8,242 nt of DNA. It comes from an uncultured Pseudomonadota bacterium. Lineage in GTDB: Bacteria > Desulfobacterota_B > Binatia > UBA9968. The position numbers were made by a program, and so were the translations under genes. The stretch spans positions 1 through 8,242 of the forward strand of contig CAMLCX010000203.1 of the NCBI GenBank assembly GCA_946478635.1, read 5' to 3'. This document shows, piece by piece, positions 6,478 to 8,242 of this stretch; the first letter of the stretch is position 1, and each line of letters opens with the position of its first letter. A model generated the notes under the pieces. That model did not search any database. It saw nothing but the letters and a program-made list of their open reading frames with translations, and had not been told where the DNA came from.

Positions 6478-7248
6478 ATGCGCGCGCAAAAACTCAGCGG
6501 GTTAGGGTTCGTGCTTGTCCTCATGGCCGCCTGGGAGTTGACGGCTCGCGCAGAGCTGATCAATCCGCTGATCGTACCGCGTCTCAGTCGTATCCTGGGT
6601 GTATTTTGGGACTTGGTCGCGTCCGGCCAGATTCCGCTGCAAATCATGGTCAGCATGAAGCGCGCGGCGGCGGGCTATTTGCTTGCCGCGGCCGTGTTTA
6701 TTCCACTGGGCGTTTTGATGGGGTTGTCCCGACGTATTTATCGAGCGCTCGAAGTGATCGTCGAGATGTTGCGGCCGGTGCCGCCGCCCGTCATGATTCC
6801 CTTCGCGCTGTTGATCTTCGGACTCGAAGACCCAATGAAAATCTTCGTGATCTTTTTTTCCTGCGCCTGGCCGATTCTCCTCAACACCATCGACGGAGTG
6901 CGTAATCTCGACTGGGTGCTCTTGGGCACCGCGAGAACTTTTCGCCTGTCTCGCGCCAGGACGATCTGCCGCGTCATTCTGCCGGCGGCCGCGCCGCAGA
7001 TCATGACCGGCTTGCGGGTCAGCCTGCCGATCATGCTGATTCTCGTGGTGATCTCCGAAATGATCGGCAGCACCGATGGCATCGGTTATTTCATTCTCGA
7101 CGCCCAGAGGCGATTTAGAGTCACGCAGATGTATGCCGGGATGTTTGCCCTGGCACTCCTGGGTTACGTGCTCAACCAGCTTTTCAATTTACTCCATCGC
7201 CGACTGCTGGGATGGCATTGGGGAATGATGAGAAGAGATGAAGAATAG
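6478..7248 (+). CDS. ABC importer permease 2, SsuC/TauC-like paralogue
   Basis: 256-residue inner-membrane permease with the same topology as permease 1: about six membrane segments (near 8-24, 63-83, 103-117, 122-136, 181-197 and 218-238). Its EAA-type coupling loop is GTARTFRLSRARTICRVILP at 150-169. Shared landmarks with permease 1 include NTIDGVR (136-142 here, 139-145 there), EMIGS.DG.G.FILD and MYAG, which suggest a tandem duplication followed by divergence. Many SsuC/TauC importers use a single permease gene, so this system probably uses a heterodimer. The ATG follows the preceding stop with no gap. The stop is 2 bases before the second octamer repeat. Confidence 0.92.
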   Translation: MRAQKLSGLGFVLVLMAAWELTARAELINPLIVPRLSRILGVFWDLVASGQIPLQIMVSMKRAAAGYLLAAAVFIPLGVLMGLSRRIYRALEVIVEMLRPVPPPVMIPFALLIFGLEDPMKIFVIFFSCAWPILLNTIDGVRNLDWVLLGTARTFRLSRARTICRVILPAAAPQIMTGLRVSLPIMLILVVISEMIGSTDGIGYFILDAQRRFRVTQMYAGMFALALLGYVLNQLFNLLHRRLLGWHWGMMRRDEE

Positions 7249-7250
7249 AC

Positions 7251-7324
7251 TGGAGTGTTGGAGTCCTGGAGTGATGGCGTAATGGTTTTTCGACATCCCA
7301 GCACTCCAGTACTCCCTCACTCCA
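7251..7324. repeat. TGGAGTNN octamer palindromic repeat, copy 2
   Basis: Three perfect TGGAGTNN units at 7251, 7259 and 7267, a degenerate TGGCGTAA at 7275, a loop, then the complementary units TCCCA at 7296, CTCCA at 7304, CTCCC at 7312 and CTCCA at 7320, on the same eight-base spacing as copy 1. Arms 7251-7277 and 7298-7324 can pair with few mismatches. The orientation is the same as in copy 1: TGGAG arm first on the plus strand. It fills almost the whole gap between the convergent permease and FAH-family genes. Confidence 0.85.
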
Positions 7325-7333
7325 TATCTTTTT
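7251..7333 (+). terminator. Possible terminator formed by repeat copy 2
   Basis: The long stem is followed on the plus strand by CTTTTT at 7328-7333, which resembles an intrinsic terminator for the importer operon. On the minus strand the sequence after the stem is only moderately T-rich, so termination of the FAH-family transcript is less certain. The large stem and loop are unlike a compact terminator. Confidence 0.35.
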
Positions 7334-8242
7334 AGACGATATGCATGCCGCCGCCGGGGGGCGGGGTCGGTTGATTCTTGCCGGGGAGCCACTCCGCGTC
7401 TTTGCGCGGGCTGTTGCCCTTTACCGCGAATTTCGCGCGGCCCATATTCTCAAATTCGATTTCGATGGTGTCGCCGGAATTGACCGGCATGAGCCCCTCA
7501 TGAAATGTGCCGGTGGCGACGATGTCGCCTGGGTTAAGCCGAACGAAGCGAGTGAGCCAGTGAATCTGATTGGGAATCTTATGCGCCATCGCCCCGGTGT
7601 TGTAGTTCTGCCGCGGCTGGCCGTTGTTCCAGGATTTGACGACGACGTTGTGTGGATCGGCAATTTCGTCCTTGGTGATGATCCACGGACCGCAGCAGCC
7701 GTGTGAATCCTGACCCTTGGGTATGAACTGCGTGCGCCGCACCATGCCGCGGGTGGAGATATCGAAGAACGGCACATATCCGAAAACATAATCCAGCGCC
7801 TTATTTTCCGCCACGTCTTTGGCGGTTTTGCCGATCACGAAGGCGAACTCCGCTTCCGGCTGGTAGACCACGCTGGCGGGAATGTCTCGCAATTCAACGG
7901 TGCCGTCCGGCCCGACGAGATCGGTCGATTTGTAAAAGTATTCGTTGGGAAAGTTATCCGCCGTTCGACCCGGGCGATCGATATAGTTGCTGAACGCCGC
8001 GATGCACTTGCTCGGCCGCGGCAACGGGCAGCGTAGTTGCACGCTGTCCACCGGAACGCCGCTCTGGGCCGCCAGAATTTTTTCAAAACGCCGGCGGTAC
8101 TTGCGCCAGCCTTCGATGATTTCTTCCATCACACGCTGTGGCCCCTTGGCCTTGCGCGCGCTCACGCTGTCACTCACATCGACGACCATGTTTCCATCTT
8201 TGATGACGCCGATTCGGTCATCGTTGAATCGCAGAATCTTCA
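7332..8242 (-). CDS. Fumarylacetoacetate hydrolase (FAH) family protein, 5' end cut by one base
   Basis: Enzyme of the FAH superfamily, which hydrolyses or isomerises beta-diketo and 2-keto acids such as aromatic ring-cleavage products, using Mg2+ or Mn2+. The frame runs from the right edge, where the last two bases read TG on this strand and precede KILRFNDDRIGVIKDGN, a typical family N terminus. The start codon (probably ATG) therefore lacks only its first base, and the full protein would be 303 residues. Metal ligands fit Glu130 and Glu132 in YQPEAEFAFVIGK and Asp161 in FFDISTRG. Further family features are FSNYIDR near 84-90 (an oxyanion or binding loop), GPWIITKDE near 185-193 and the C-terminal GDIVATGTFHEGLMPVNSGD. 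The substrate is unknown. It converges on the ABC importer, with repeat copy 2 between. It could act on the imported compound, but opposite orientation makes co-expression unproven. Confidence 0.92.
   Translation of the reverse strand, partial: KILRFNDDRIGVIKDGNMVVDVSDSVSARKAKGPQRVMEEIIEGWRKYRRRFEKILAAQSGVPVDSVQLRCPLPRPSKCIAAFSNYIDRPGRTADNFPNEYFYKSTDLVGPDGTVELRDIPASVVYQPEAEFAFVIGKTAKDVAENKALDYVFGYVPFFDISTRGMVRRTQFIPKGQDSHGCCGPWIITKDEIADPHNVVVKSWNNGQPRQNYNTGAMAHKIPNQIHWLTRFVRLNPGDIVATGTFHEGLMPVNSGDTIEIEFENMGRAKFAVKGNSPRKDAEWLPGKNQPTPPPGGGMHIV

Noticed and set aside
6183..6905. 240-residue plus-strand open frame across the two permeases
   Set aside because: It is highly arginine- and histidine-rich out-of-frame translation of the permease genes, with no membrane segments.

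Overview
This 8.2 kb window comes from a bacterial chromosome. Base composition is moderately GC-rich by eye, and there are no phage, plasmid or insertion-sequence genes. The mix of genes suggests an uncultured soil or subsurface proteobacterium-like lineage (Desulfobacterota/Binatota or Methylomirabilota type): a SsuA/TauA-like ABC importer, a fumarylacetoacetase-family enzyme, a DUF3050 protein beside FabF, and octamer-based intergenic repeats. That placement is an inference and is weakly held.

Left block, minus strand, about 1-3411: five genes read leftward with short gaps. In order they are a lipoprotein whose frame is broken near its 3' end (3411 to 2738), a DUF4410-like lipoprotein (2688 to 2116), a 57-residue unknown protein (2066 to 1893), a DUF3050 protein with a heme-oxygenase-like fold (1867 to 995), and a beta-ketoacyl-ACP synthase of the FabF type (993 to beyond the left edge). 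The DUF3050 stop and the FabF start are one base apart, so the two are probably translationally coupled. A ketosynthase coupled to a possible diiron oxygenase, led by two envelope lipoproteins, looks like a small uncharacterised lipid or acyl-chain modification operon.

Middle, about 3412-3858: a divergent intergenic region. It holds the leader of the lipoprotein operon, with nested inverted repeats, and a plausible promoter for the importer on the plus strand.

Right block, plus strand, 3859-7248: a complete ABC importer made of a substrate-binding protein with a Tat-like signal, an ATPase, and two paralogous TauC/SsuC-type permeases. The ATPase and permease genes overlap or abut. The binding-protein gene is separated from them by a palindromic octamer-repeat element. 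A second copy of the element fills the gap between the last permease and a convergent fumarylacetoacetase-family gene (minus strand, 7332 to the right edge). That gene's start codon lacks only its first base at the edge. The substrate of the importer cannot be read from sequence. The neighbouring FAH-family enzyme hints at an aromatic-derived or other organic acid, but this is inference.

The points most worth following are the two copies of the TGGAGTNN hairpin element (one appears to supply the 5' context and start codon region of the ATPase gene), the one-base frame break in the first lipoprotein gene, and the FabF/DUF3050 coupling.
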